The position numbers and the translations under genes were made by a program. 64,000 bases of DNA from an uncultured Methylophaga sp. (GTDB lineage: Bacteria > Pseudomonadota > Gammaproteobacteria > Nitrosococcales > Methylophagaceae). Below, in pieces: positions 10,183-18,498 of this stretch. Each line of letters begins with the position of its first letter. Within the stretch, counting starts at the first letter, position 1. The notes under the pieces are model-generated. The model saw only the letters and a program-made list of their open reading frames with translations, had not been told where the DNA came from and made no database searches. The DNA is taken from contig NZ_CAMYKO010000002.1 of the NCBI RefSeq assembly GCF_947259025.1, positions 62,001-126,000 on the forward strand, in the 5' to 3' direction.

Positions 10183-11031
10183 ATGACGACAGCGATAAGG
10201 ATTATCGGGCTGATATTGTCTATTGCCAGCAGCGTACAGGCAGACATTTACCGCAGTCAGGATCAGCATGGCAACACGGTTTTTTCTGATCAGCCCGCCC
10301 GGCATGCAGAAAAAATTGAACTCAACAACGAGCCCTATCGCTATAAGGTGTCGCTGAAACGGGTCATTGATGGTGACACGCTGATATTGGAGAGCGGCGA
10401 AACCATCAGATTGATTGGTATTAATACTCCCGAGATTGACAGCCGTTTCAGTGAGGCTCAGCCCGGAGGCAAAGCGGCGACAGAATGTCTGCAGCAAACC
10501 CTCAGGGACAGCAGCATCTGGGTGGAATACGATGCTGAACAGTTCGACAAATACCAGCGCCGGCTGGCGCATGTGTTTCTGGACTCCGGGGAGTACCTGA
10601 ACGCCATGTTGCTCAGGCAGGGCCTGGCGATGCTGACTTTGAGGCCGCCGAATCTGCGCTATAGCGATCGCTTGATCGAGGCCCAGCAACAGGCAGAGCA
10701 AGCTGGACTAGGCGTCTGGGCAATGGCGGCGTATCAACATAAAACCCTGGCTGACTTTGAGCCGGGGCGGAGTTATCGCGGCTGGCAGCGCTGGCAACTG
10801 ATGCCACAGTCAATCAATGCCGGTCGTAAATATATGCATCTTGAGGTCAGCGATAAGCTGTCGATTCACATTCCCAAAACACGGCTGGCTGACTTTATGC
10901 CGCTGGAAGCGTACCTCAATAAACCGCTGGAAGTGCGAGGGTGGATGCGCCGCCGCGGCAATGCGCATCATATTCTGGTCAGGCATCCCAGTGCCCTGAT
11001 TCAGCTATCCTCGGCCAGTTTGTCGCGATAG
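10183..11031 (+). CDS. Secreted thermonuclease-family (SNase-like) protein with DUF4124-like N-terminus
   Basis: A 282-aa exported protein. Residues 1-20 are a Sec signal ending in VQA. Next comes a DUF4124-type module (IYRSQDQHGNTVFSDQP), then a staphylococcal-nuclease OB-fold domain with the Ca/catalytic motifs VIDGDTL, RLIGINTPEID, and YDKYQRR-like FDKYQRRLAHV. A C-terminal extension of about 100 residues (FEPGRSYRGWQ to the end) follows. It probably cleaves DNA or RNA in the periplasm or outside the cell. The 3' end overlaps the convergent gene at 11001 by 31 bp. Confidence 0.85.
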   Translation: MTTAIRIIGLILSIASSVQADIYRSQDQHGNTVFSDQPARHAEKIELNNEPYRYKVSLKRVIDGDTLILESGETIRLIGINTPEIDSRFSEAQPGGKAATECLQQTLRDSSIWVEYDAEQFDKYQRRLAHVFLDSGEYLNAMLLRQGLAMLTLRPPNLRYSDRLIEAQQQAEQAGLGVWAMAAYQHKTLADFEPGRSYRGWQRWQLMPQSINAGRKYMHLEVSDKLSIHIPKTRLADFMPLEAYLNKPLEVRGWMRRRGNAHHILVRHPSALIQLSSASLSR

Positions 11032-11585
11032 CTTTGCAGCCGCTGATGATAGGACTCGGCATCGCCGTACTCGATAAAATACTGATAGCGTTCATGGGTG
11101 CCCAGTACTTTGCGCGCATGTTTTATCGGGCAGAAATACTGCTCGGTGCGGGCCAGAATCTCACGGATATAGGCGACCACGCCGTTACCGTAAGCACAAT
11201 AAATGCAGTGGAAGCGCTCAAAAAAGTTCAGGTAGTGGAGATGATGGCGATCCAGCACAATGTAATCCCGCCGCCGCACCAGCTTGATCCGGTAAATCGG
11301 GAAGCAGCTTAACTGGTAAAAACTGACCAGCAGATCAATGGCGAGCAACGGCACAATCATGGCGTAGATGATGGGCATGGTGATGATATTGACGGGCCGC
11401 ACGCCCAGCCAGCGCCATAAGCTGATTTTCAGTTTCTTATGGGTTTTTTTGATCGATTTTTCGAACTCGACCCGTTTGCCGCGGATGGTAAAGCCTATCA
11501 CCTGGCTGCGCTGATTGAGTTCAGCCCGCAGTTCTTCTTCTAGCTGGCGGATCTGTTGTAGCAGTTGGTCGATTCTGGTGTTCAT
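11001..11585 (-). CDS. Uncharacterised membrane protein with N-terminal coiled coil and Cys/His-rich tail
   Basis: A 194-aa protein I cannot name. Residues 1-30 are a predicted coiled coil (LLQQIRQLEEELRAEL). Next is a basic segment (KKTHKKLK), one or two hydrophobic helices (IITMPIIYAMIVPLLAIDLLV, about 67-88) and a C-terminal soluble part. The tail has CIYCAYGNG (a CxxC pair) and FCPIKHARK, so Cys/His metal or haem binding is possible. I prefer ATG 11585 over the upstream GTG at 11594 because GGTGGGA then acts as ribosome site. Probably a conserved orphan family, by resemblance only. Confidence 0.75.
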   Translation of the reverse strand: MNTRIDQLLQQIRQLEEELRAELNQRSQVIGFTIRGKRVEFEKSIKKTHKKLKISLWRWLGVRPVNIITMPIIYAMIVPLLAIDLLVSFYQLSCFPIYRIKLVRRRDYIVLDRHHLHYLNFFERFHCIYCAYGNGVVAYIREILARTEQYFCPIKHARKVLGTHERYQYFIEYGDAESYHQRLQSYRDKLAEDS

Positions 11586-11659
11586 TCCCACCACCTCTGT
11601 TTTAAGGCTTGCTGATCCCTCGTCTCCACCTCTGCTGGCGGCGACACTTCATACTTTAC

Positions 11660-11678
11660 GCCTTGTTTAAGGCTTTTT
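11660..11678 (+). terminator. Weak terminator-like hairpin
   Basis: GCCTT, a four-base loop, AAGGC, then five Ts, on the plus strand between the genes at 11001-11585 and 11717-12145. The stem is only 5 bp, so confidence is low. Confidence 0.25.
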
Positions 11679-11716
11679 CAGTCTCATCTGAGGCGGCGCC
11701 GAGCGGGCTATACGTC

Positions 11717-12145
11717 CTAGCGTTTGGGCCAGTATTTCTGCATTTCCAGGAACACAAAGGAGGCTGACCAGGTAATCATCACCAGGCCGGTCAGTGATTC
11801 CAGACCGGTCAGGAATCGCAGATATCCACTGGGTTCAATATCGCCGTAGCCCAGGGTGGTGAAAGTGGTGAAAGAGAAATAACTGCAGTCGAGCAGGCTC
11901 AGGTTGATATTGCCGCTCAATGTGCCGAACTCGCCGCTGTGAATCATTAGGTAGTAGCCCACGGCAAACAGCCAGATTTCAACAATATGCGCCAACATGA
12001 TCACCACCACGGCCAGCAGCACCCGGTAGCGATGAATCACCTGTAAGGCAGGCAGCTTTTTGGCCAGCAGGTACAGTGTTTCGTAGTGAATGATGACGGT
12101 GGCGAGCACCAGTAAGGTATTAATGCAGAAGGTCGCCAGCAGCAT
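11717..12145 (-). CDS. Small ion channel protein (K+-channel pore domain)
   Basis: A 142-aa membrane protein with helices at about 5-28, 42-66 and 110-133 and a pore loop containing the K+ selectivity-filter signature TLGYGD (97-102). It lacks any ligand-binding or RCK domain, so it is a minimal pore subunit of the Ion_trans_2 type, probably acting as a tetramer in the inner membrane. Its start codon overlaps the stop of the upstream diguanylate cyclase (TGATG), implying translational coupling. Physiological ion and gating are unknown. Confidence 0.85.
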   Translation of the reverse strand: MLLATFCINTLLVLATVIIHYETLYLLAKKLPALQVIHRYRVLLAVVVIMLAHIVEIWLFAVGYYLMIHSGEFGTLSGNINLSLLDCSYFSFTTFTTLGYGDIEPSGYLRFLTGLESLTGLVMITWSASFVFLEMQKYWPKR

Positions 12146-13209
12146 CAGCCGGCCTGTTTGACCCGGTTCCGGCCTGACAGCTTGGCAGCATAAACCGCCT
12201 GATCCGCTGCGGCCAGCAGTTGTCGGCCTTCTTCAATATCATTGTCCGCAGCCAGGCTGGCGACACCGATAGACAGGGTCACATGCAGCGTTTTGCCTGA
12301 TGGAATAGTGAAATGCGATTTGGCTACCCGGTCACGGATCTGCTCGGCAATCAATGCGGCATCGGCCTGGCTGGTATCGGCCAGTAGAATGACAAACTCC
12401 TCGCCACCATAGCGGGCCAGCACATCATTTTCCCGCAGCCGGGCGCTGAGCAGGCCGGAAACCTGTTTCAATACGGCATCGCCGGCCTGATGACCATGGT
12501 GATCATTCACGCGCTTGAAATAGTCCAGGTCAATAAACAGACAGGACAAGCTGCTGCCGCTGCGGCGGGCACGACTGACTTCTTCGCTGAGGCGCTGGTC
12601 AAAAAAGCGCCGGTTATTAATACCGGTCAAAGCATCGCGCAGTCCCACCAGCTTGATATGTTCATGCAGCCGGGCATTTTCAATGCAGGCGGAAACCACC
12701 GCAGCCAGGTGTTCGAGAAACTTGGTGCCGATTTTCTGCTGGAAACGTGAGGGGTTGCGGCTGCCCAGGTTGAGGCTGCCAATCAGCATGTTCTGCCTGA
12801 CCAATGGCAGCAGGGCCACCGAGCCCAGTTCATCGCAGTCCGGGAACAAATAAGCATGCTGATGCGGGGAATATTTCATCAGCCGGGGCTGCTGCTGGGG
12901 GCTGAAATGTTGATTGAGCAGATGCGCCGACTCGGTAAACAATAAGCGCCGGCGCCAACTGGCATGATCGATTTTAGCGGTGATCAGACGCTGCATTTCG
13001 TATTCCGGGTCATACAGCATCAGGGTGACTTCGGTGAGCTGAAAGCGGTCTTTGTGCTGATCCAGGATAATGCTGAGCAATTGCTCCAGGCTGGTGCTTT
13101 GCAGCAGGGCCAGTTCGTACTGCTGGAAATTCTCTTGTTTCCGCTCATTGCTTTTCGCGATACGCAGCAGTTCATCCAGGCGGGCTTGTAAAATGGCGAT
13201 GTCTTGCAT
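12145..13209 (-). CDS. GAF-like/GGDEF diguanylate cyclase
   Basis: A 354-aa cytoplasmic protein predicted to make cyclic di-GMP from two GTP. An N-terminal helix (1-35) leads into a GAF/DUF484-like sensory domain (about 38-180), then a GGDEF domain (186-350). The active site is GGEEF at 268-272, and a product-inhibition I-site RxxD (R259-D262) lies five residues upstream, so activity and feedback both look intact. No membrane segment is seen. Coupled to the downstream K+-channel gene by a TGATG overlap. Confidence 0.92.
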   Translation of the reverse strand: MQDIAILQARLDELLRIAKSNERKQENFQQYELALLQSTSLEQLLSIILDQHKDRFQLTEVTLMLYDPEYEMQRLITAKIDHASWRRRLLFTESAHLLNQHFSPQQQPRLMKYSPHQHAYLFPDCDELGSVALLPLVRQNMLIGSLNLGSRNPSRFQQKIGTKFLEHLAAVVSACIENARLHEHIKLVGLRDALTGINNRRFFDQRLSEEVSRARRSGSSLSCLFIDLDYFKRVNDHHGHQAGDAVLKQVSGLLSARLRENDVLARYGGEEFVILLADTSQADAALIAEQIRDRVAKSHFTIPSGKTLHVTLSIGVASLAADNDIEEGRQLLAAADQAVYAAKLSGRNRVKQAG

Positions 13210-13242
13210 TCAAACGCCTTATGAGCGGAATGTTATCTGGCC

Positions 13243-13965
13243 CTAATAATGGCTTATTGCGCGTGCAATTGTCCACACTTCAATGATTTGAACGCCGCGA
13301 CCTTGCAGGATTCTGGCTGCTTCAGCAACGGTCTGCCCGGTAGTCATCACATCATCAAGCAGGGCAACATGAGGGGGTAAAGACGCTGCTGTCGAGGCAA
13401 AGGCATGGCGGATATTGCGTTGACGTTGGCGATAGTGCAACTGACTCTGTGACGGGGTATTTCTGACCCGCTGCAGTAATTCGGGTCGGCAGCGGATCCC
13501 CAGCTGCTGAGCCAGGCGGGTGGCGACTTCCAGTGACTGGTTAAAGCCCCGGCTGCGCAGACGCCGTGGATGCAGCGGGATAGGAATCAGGCAAGCCGGC
13601 AGGTCCTGTCGTTGCTGTAACTGTTTGGCCATGTGCCCGGCAAAAAAGTCGGCAAACTGTAATTGCTGATGAAACTTAAAGCGGGTGATACAGCGCGGCA
13701 CGGCGGCCTGATAACGCAGCAGGCTGAAACTGTGCTGCTGGATCGGTGGGCTGTGCAGGCAGTGACCGCAAATTTGCGCAGATTGCAGGGGCATGGCACA
13801 GCGCGGACAAGCTGTCTCCAGCCACGGTAACTCCCCGATACAGGCCTGACAGAGCGGTGCCTTATGGGCAGGCAGGCCACAGAGCAAACAAGGTATCGGA
13901 AACAGTTTCCTGTATAATTCCACAGATCGATGAGTCAAAGCGCTGATAACAGCCATGACCGTCAC
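13243..13965 (-). CDS. comF: ComF family phosphoribosyltransferase-like protein
   Basis: A 240-aa ComF/GntX family protein linked to DNA uptake and use of external DNA. The N-terminus holds four CxxC pairs (C26/C29, C39/C42, C53/C56, C66/C69), forming a predicted zinc module. The C-terminal type I phosphoribosyltransferase domain has the PRPP loop VALLDDVMTTGQT. It is divergent from bioB with only 34 bp between starts, an arrangement often seen in gammaproteobacteria. An in-frame ATG at 13956 is an alternative start. Confidence 0.9.
   Translation of the reverse strand: MTVMAVISALTHRSVELYRKLFPIPCLLCGLPAHKAPLCQACIGELPWLETACPRCAMPLQSAQICGHCLHSPPIQQHSFSLLRYQAAVPRCITRFKFHQQLQFADFFAGHMAKQLQQRQDLPACLIPIPLHPRRLRSRGFNQSLEVATRLAQQLGIRCRPELLQRVRNTPSQSQLHYRQRQRNIRHAFASTAASLPPHVALLDDVMTTGQTVAEAARILQGRGVQIIEVWTIARAISHY
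13913..13918 (+). promoter_or_regulatory. Possible -10 box for the biotin operon
   Basis: A perfect TATAAT inside the 5' end of comF, 82 bp before the bioB ATG. No convincing -35 is seen 16-18 bp upstream. I searched the 13920-14000 region by eye for a BirA-type operator and saw none. Confidence 0.3.
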
Positions 13966-13968
13966 CTT

Positions 13969-13984
13969 ATTTAATCCATTAAAT
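13969..13984 (+). repeat. 16-bp perfect inverted repeat between comF and bioB
   Basis: ATTTAAT, CC, ATTAAAT: two perfect 7-bp arms around a 2-bp centre, lying exactly in the 34-bp divergent gap. It could be an operator for a dimeric regulator or simply AT-rich promoter DNA. Confidence 0.45.
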
Positions 13985-13999
13985 CAGTGAAGAGTCATC

Positions 14000-15010
14000 A
14001 TGCCTGAGAATGTAGCAGAAACCCAAGCGACGATTCGTCAAGACTGGAAGCAGGATGAGGTTGAGGCATTATTTGCCCTGCCTTTCAACGATCTGCTCTA
14101 TCAAGCTCAAACCGTTCACCGTGAGCATTTCGATCCCAATGCCGTGCAAATCAGCACCCTGCTGAGCATCAAAACCGGCGGCTGTGCCGAAGACTGTGGT
14201 TATTGCCCGCAAAGCGCGCATCACCCCTCGGCCGTGAAAGCGGAACCGCTGATGCCTTTGGAAGAAGTGATGAAGTCGGCCAATGACGCCAAAGAAGCCG
14301 GTGCCAGCCGTTTCTGCATGGGCGCAGCCTGGCGTAACCTGAAAGACCGTGATCTGGAGCGTGTTGCCGATATGGTCGAGGGCGTGAAAAGCCTGGGGCT
14401 GGAAACCTGTGTGACGCTGGGCATGCTGGAAGAGCACCAGGCCAAGCGTCTGAAAGATGCCGGTCTCGACTACTACAACCATAATCTGGATACCTCGCCT
14501 GAGTTTTATGGTGAGATCATCACCACCCGTACCTACGAGGACCGTCTCGATACCCTGAGTCATGTCCGCGATGCCGGCATCAATGTCTGCAGTGGCGGTA
14601 TTGTCGGTATGGGCGAGAGTCTGAAAGACCGCGCCGGTCTGTTGATCAGCCTGGCCAATCTGCCGACTCAGCCGCAGAGTGTGCCGATTAACCTGCTGGT
14701 GCAGGTAGAAGGCACGCCGCTGGATGGCATCGATAACCTGGATCCGATTGAGTTTGTCCGCACGATTGCCGTGGCCCGCATCATGATGCCTAAATCGTTT
14801 GTGCGCCTGTCAGCGGGACGTGAGCATATGACTGATGAAATGCAGGCCATGTGTTTCCTCGCCGGTGCCAACTCGATTTTCTACGGTGAAAAACTGCTCA
14901 CCACCGACAACCCGGATACCAACCACGATCAGCAGTTGTTCAAACGTCTGGGCATCACCCCCTGGGTGGGCGAAGAAAAAAGCGAAGACAAGCAAAGTTC
15001 GGCGGCCTGA
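14000..15010 (+). CDS. bioB: Biotin synthase
   Basis: Radical SAM enzyme that inserts sulfur into dethiobiotin to give biotin. The 336-aa length is typical. The SAM-binding Fe-S cluster Cys are C62, C66 and C69 in [16 protein letters not shown]; the [22 protein letters not shown] and RLSAGREHM motifs that bind substrate and the second cluster are intact. First gene of bioB-F-H-C-D. It starts 34 bp from divergent comF. Confidence 0.97.
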   Translation: MPENVAETQATIRQDWKQDEVEALFALPFNDLLYQAQTVHREHFDPNAVQISTLLSIKTGGCAEDCGYCPQSAHHPSAVKAEPLMPLEEVMKSANDAKEAGASRFCMGAAWRNLKDRDLERVADMVEGVKSLGLETCVTLGMLEEHQAKRLKDAGLDYYNHNLDTSPEFYGEIITTRTYEDRLDTLSHVRDAGINVCSGGIVGMGESLKDRAGLLISLANLPTQPQSVPINLLVQVEGTPLDGIDNLDPIEFVRTIAVARIMMPKSFVRLSAGREHMTDEMQAMCFLAGANSIFYGEKLLTTDNPDTNHDQQLFKRLGITPWVGEEKSEDKQSSAA

Positions 15011-15020
15011 TTATCCGCGA

Positions 15021-16196
15021 GTGTCTCAGCTACCCTGGCATGATGAACTCTCTGCCGCTTTAGCCGACCGCAAAGCGGCAGGGCTTTACCGCTCACCGCG
15101 CTTACGTCTGGGTGAACAGGGCGTCAATATCACGGTGGACGGCAGGCCGGCACTGTCATTCTGCAGCAATGACTATCTTGGCCTGGCCGCGCATCCTGAT
15201 ATCAAAGCCGCCTTTCAGCAGGCGGTGGATAAAGAAGGTGCGGGCAGCGGCGCCGCCCACCTGCTGACCGGCCACAGTTTTTATCATCAGGCTCTGGAAG
15301 AGGCTTTGGCCGAGTTCACCGGCCAGCCCCGTGCCTTGCTGTTTTCCACCGGCTATATGGCTAATCTGGGCGTGATTGACGCTTTGCTGAGCCGTGGTGA
15401 TGCGGTGATTCAGGACAAGCTCAACCATGCTTCGTTGCTCGACGGCGGCCGGCTCACCGAGGCAGAACAGCTCCGTTACCCCCACGCCAATATGGATTTG
15501 CTGCACAAGCGCTTACACAATGCTGCCAGGGCCAGGCACCGGATGGTTGTCAGCGATGGCGTGTTCAGCATGGATGGTGATATCGCGCCCTTGCCCGATA
15601 TCATGGCCCATGCCCGCCAACACCGGGCGGCGGTCTTAATCGACGATGCCCACGGCTTTGGTGTGATTGGCAAAAATGGTCGTGGCAGTGTTTCCCATTT
15701 CAATATCGCGCCGGCATCGGCACCAATTCAGGTGGGCACGCTGGGTAAGGCTTTTGGCACCGGCGGCGCTTTTGTCGCCGCTGATGAAACCGTGATTGAA
15801 ACCCTGATCCAGCAGGCGCGCAGTTATGTTTACACTACGGCGCAGCCGCCGGCGGTGGCGGCGGCAACGCTGACCAGTCTCAAGCTGGTGGAGCAGGAAG
15901 ACTGGCGGCGTGAACAGTTGCAGGCGCTGATCCGGCAGTTCCGCCTTGGCGCAGCGCAACTGGGTTTAGATCTGATGCCATCCGAGACACCCATACAGCC
16001 GGTGGTCATCGGTGATGATAAAAAAGCGCTGGCTGTCGGCCAGGCACTGGAGGCGCAGGGCATCCTGGTCGGCGTGATCCGGCCGCCGACCGTACCCAGA
16101 AACAGTGCGCGTCTGCGTATTACTTTGTCTGCCAGTCACAGCGAAAAAGATGTGGATAAGTTATTAAGCGCATTGGAGCAGGCCGGTGCACATTGA
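15021..16196 (+). CDS. bioF: 8-amino-7-oxononanoate synthase
   Basis: PLP-dependent enzyme joining pimeloyl-ACP (or -CoA) and alanine. I start at GTG 15021, giving 391 aa beginning MSQLPWHDELSAAL, which aligns with known BioF N-termini; the frame is open upstream into bioB but that part has no homology. Visible motifs are CSNDYLGLA, GSGAAHLLTGHSFYHQALE, the SDGVFSMDGDIAPL strand, DDAHGFG, and the PLP lysine in GTLGKAFGTGG. It overlaps bioH by 11 bp. Confidence 0.95.
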   Translation: MSQLPWHDELSAALADRKAAGLYRSPRLRLGEQGVNITVDGRPALSFCSNDYLGLAAHPDIKAAFQQAVDKEGAGSGAAHLLTGHSFYHQALEEALAEFTGQPRALLFSTGYMANLGVIDALLSRGDAVIQDKLNHASLLDGGRLTEAEQLRYPHANMDLLHKRLHNAARARHRMVVSDGVFSMDGDIAPLPDIMAHARQHRAAVLIDDAHGFGVIGKNGRGSVSHFNIAPASAPIQVGTLGKAFGTGGAFVAADETVIETLIQQARSYVYTTAQPPAVAAATLTSLKLVEQEDWRREQLQALIRQFRLGAAQLGLDLMPSETPIQPVVIGDDKKALAVGQALEAQGILVGVIRPPTVPRNSARLRITLSASHSEKDVDKLLSALEQAGAH

Positions 16197-16947
16197 ACAG
16201 CGAGGCAGCGGCCCGCACCTGGTGATGTTGCATGGCTGGAGCATGCACAGTGGCGTCTGGCATGATCTGGCTGAGCGATTGGCACAACGTTACACGCTGC
16301 ATCTGGTCGATTTACCCGGCCACGGTCAAAGCGACTGGCATGATGGTGATCTGGCACTGGATAATTTTTTGCCAGCATTGGCACAGCTTATCCCGGATAA
16401 AGCGTTGTGGTTAGGCTGGTCTCTGGGCGGGTTGTTGAGCCTGGCATTGGCGCAGCGTTATCCGGATAAAGTCGCTAAACTGAGTCTGATCGCTGCCACG
16501 CCCAGCTTCGTGCAGAAAAACGACTGGCCCTGTGCCATGCAGGCAGCCATATTCGAAACCTTTGCTGCCAGTCTGGATGTCAATCAGGCGCAGACCCTGC
16601 AGCGTTTTTTAATGTTGCAGGCCAAAGGTGCAGACAAAAGCCGTGACAGTATCCGCCTTATCAGCGAACAATTGGCGACCCGGCATACACCGGAGCCGGC
16701 AGCGCTGGCGGCGGGGCTCTATTGCCTGCTGAAGCTGGATATGCGCGATGCGCTGGCTGCACTGTCCTGCCCGGTGCAAATGATATTGGGGGGCCGCGAT
16801 ACGCTGATCCCGGCAGAGATGCCTGATTGTGCCCGCCAACTGCAGCCGCGGCTGCAGACAACAATGCTTGAAGGTGGCGGACATGCGCCCTTTATCAGTC
16901 ACCCCGAATGGTGCCAACAACAGATAGAACAGTTTTTCGATGGTTGA
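16186..16947 (+). CDS. bioH: Pimeloyl-ACP methyl ester carboxylesterase BioH
   Basis: Alpha/beta hydrolase that removes the methyl cap from pimeloyl-ACP, ending the disguised fatty-acid cycle opened by BioC. The 253-aa protein starts at GTG 16186 (MHIEQRGSGP). The catalytic triad is visible: Ser79 in GWSLGG, Asp in GGRDTLIP and His in GGGHAPF; the oxyanion HGW motif lies at 16-18. It overlaps bioF by 11 bp and bioC by 8 bp, so stoichiometric translation is likely. Confidence 0.95.
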   Translation: MHIEQRGSGPHLVMLHGWSMHSGVWHDLAERLAQRYTLHLVDLPGHGQSDWHDGDLALDNFLPALAQLIPDKALWLGWSLGGLLSLALAQRYPDKVAKLSLIAATPSFVQKNDWPCAMQAAIFETFAASLDVNQAQTLQRFLMLQAKGADKSRDSIRLISEQLATRHTPEPAALAAGLYCLLKLDMRDALAALSCPVQMILGGRDTLIPAEMPDCARQLQPRLQTTMLEGGGHAPFISHPEWCQQQIEQFFDG

Positions 16948-17833
16948 TTATCGTCCCGACAAATCCAGTATGGCGAAGTCTTTTGCCGCTGCCGCATCGC
17001 AATATGACGATGTGGCTGTATTACAGCGCCAGACCTCTGATGAATTGCTGGACAGGCTGTCGCTGATGAAAATCAGCCCGGAGACCATCCTTGATCTGGG
17101 TACCGGCACCGGCCGTAATCTCTCTCTGCTGCAACAGCGTTATCCGCAGGCACGTTTGATAGCCATGGATATTGCGCCCGGCATGCTCAGACAGGCACAA
17201 AAGCGTTATCGCCATGATCTGGGCCTGAAACGCTGGTTGCCCGGACAGCACCGGCTGCAACTGGCGGCCGGTGATGCCGAGGCGATACCGCTGGCTGATA
17301 ACAGCGTGGATCTGGTGTTTGCCAACCTGGCCCTGCAATGGTGTGAGCCCCAGCTCAGTTTTAAGGAAATTCAGCGGGTGATGCGGCCCGATGGTTTGCT
17401 GATGTTTACCTCGCTGGGCCCCGACACGCTGACTGAACTGCGTCAGGCCTGGGCAGCGGTTGATGAGTATCCGCATGTGAATGTGTTTTACGATATGCAT
17501 GATGTGGGTGATGCCATGACTGCCAGCGGTTTGCAGGATTGTGTACTGGATATTGAGCCCTACACGCTGAACTACCCGACAGCGATGGCGATGATGCGGG
17601 ATTTAAAGATTCTGGGTGCGCATAATGTTAATCAGGGCCGCCGCCGCGGGCTCACCGGCAAGCAACTGATGAAAGACGTGATTGCCGCCTACGAAACATT
17701 CCGCACCGCAGGCCAGCTCCCGGCCAGCTATGAGGTGGTGTTTGGCCATGGTTGGAAAGCGGCCCGTTCCGGCCAGCATACCGAGGCTGATGGCAGTGTG
17801 CGTATTCCAATGGAAGAGATTCAACGCCGATGA
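16940..17833 (+). CDS. bioC: Malonyl-ACP O-methyltransferase
   Basis: SAM-dependent methyltransferase that caps malonyl-ACP so that fatty acid synthesis can build pimelate. The 297-aa protein has SAM motif I DLGTGTGRNL, motif II VDLVFANLALQWC and the BioC-typical N-terminus SMAKSFAAAASQYDDVAVLQ. Overlaps bioH by 8 bp and bioD by 4 bp (ATGA). Confidence 0.95.
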   Translation: MVDYRPDKSSMAKSFAAAASQYDDVAVLQRQTSDELLDRLSLMKISPETILDLGTGTGRNLSLLQQRYPQARLIAMDIAPGMLRQAQKRYRHDLGLKRWLPGQHRLQLAAGDAEAIPLADNSVDLVFANLALQWCEPQLSFKEIQRVMRPDGLLMFTSLGPDTLTELRQAWAAVDEYPHVNVFYDMHDVGDAMTASGLQDCVLDIEPYTLNYPTAMAMMRDLKILGAHNVNQGRRRGLTGKQLMKDVIAAYETFRTAGQLPASYEVVFGHGWKAARSGQHTEADGSVRIPMEEIQRR

Positions 17834-18498
17834 TTCCTAAACACCTATTTGTGACCGGCACCGATACCGAGGTCGGTAAAACCCGCATCAGTACCGGCCT
17901 GATGAGCGTTATACAGCAGCAGGGGCTGAAGGTGGCGGGCATGAAGCCGATAGCCAGCGGCTGCGAATGGCAGCAGGATCAGTGGCAAAATGAAGATGCA
18001 CTGGCAATGATTCAACAAAGCAATGTGGATCTGCCCTACAGCACAGTGAATCCCTATGCCTTTGAGCCGGCGATTGCCCCGCATATTGCCGCCGAACAGG
18101 CGGGGGTTGAGGTTTCGGTGTCTGTTATCCAGCAACAACTTGAGCAGATCAAAGAGCAAAGCGATGCCGTCATCGTGGAAGGCGCTGGTGGCTGGCTGGT
18201 CCCCCTCAATCAAACGCAAACCATGGCCGATCTGGCGCAGGCACTGGATTTACCGGTGGTGCTGGTGGTCGCCGTCAAATTAGGTTGTATCAATCATGCC
18301 TTGCTCAGTGTGCAGGCGATTGAAAACAAGGGGCTGAAACTGGCCGGCTGGGTCGCCAATCATCTGGAACAGCAGAGCGAGTCAGCCGACATTATCGAGA
18401 CCCTGAAACAGCATATTCACGCCCCCTGCCTAGGCGTGGTGCCCGCTTTGCAGCCAGCGCAGTCGGCAGCAGATTTTCTGTGCCGGGAGCAGCCGTAA
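17830..18498 (+). CDS. bioD: Dethiobiotin synthetase
   Basis: ATP-dependent ring closure of 7,8-diaminopelargonate with CO2 to dethiobiotin. The 222-aa protein has the P-loop VTGTDTEVGKT at 6-16, the substrate-contact KPIASG, and EGAGGWLVPL. The bioA transaminase that would feed it is absent from this window, so it must be encoded elsewhere. The stop overlaps the following lipoprotein gene by one base (TAATG). Confidence 0.95.
   Translation: MIPKHLFVTGTDTEVGKTRISTGLMSVIQQQGLKVAGMKPIASGCEWQQDQWQNEDALAMIQQSNVDLPYSTVNPYAFEPAIAPHIAAEQAGVEVSVSVIQQQLEQIKEQSDAVIVEGAGGWLVPLNQTQTMADLAQALDLPVVLVVAVKLGCINHALLSVQAIENKGLKLAGWVANHLEQQSESADIIETLKQHIHAPCLGVVPALQPAQSAADFLCREQP

Noticed and set aside
9622-10701. 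359-codon minus-strand frame opposite ubiA and the nuclease
   Set aside because: Spans two clear plus-strand genes with intact motifs; it is a shadow.
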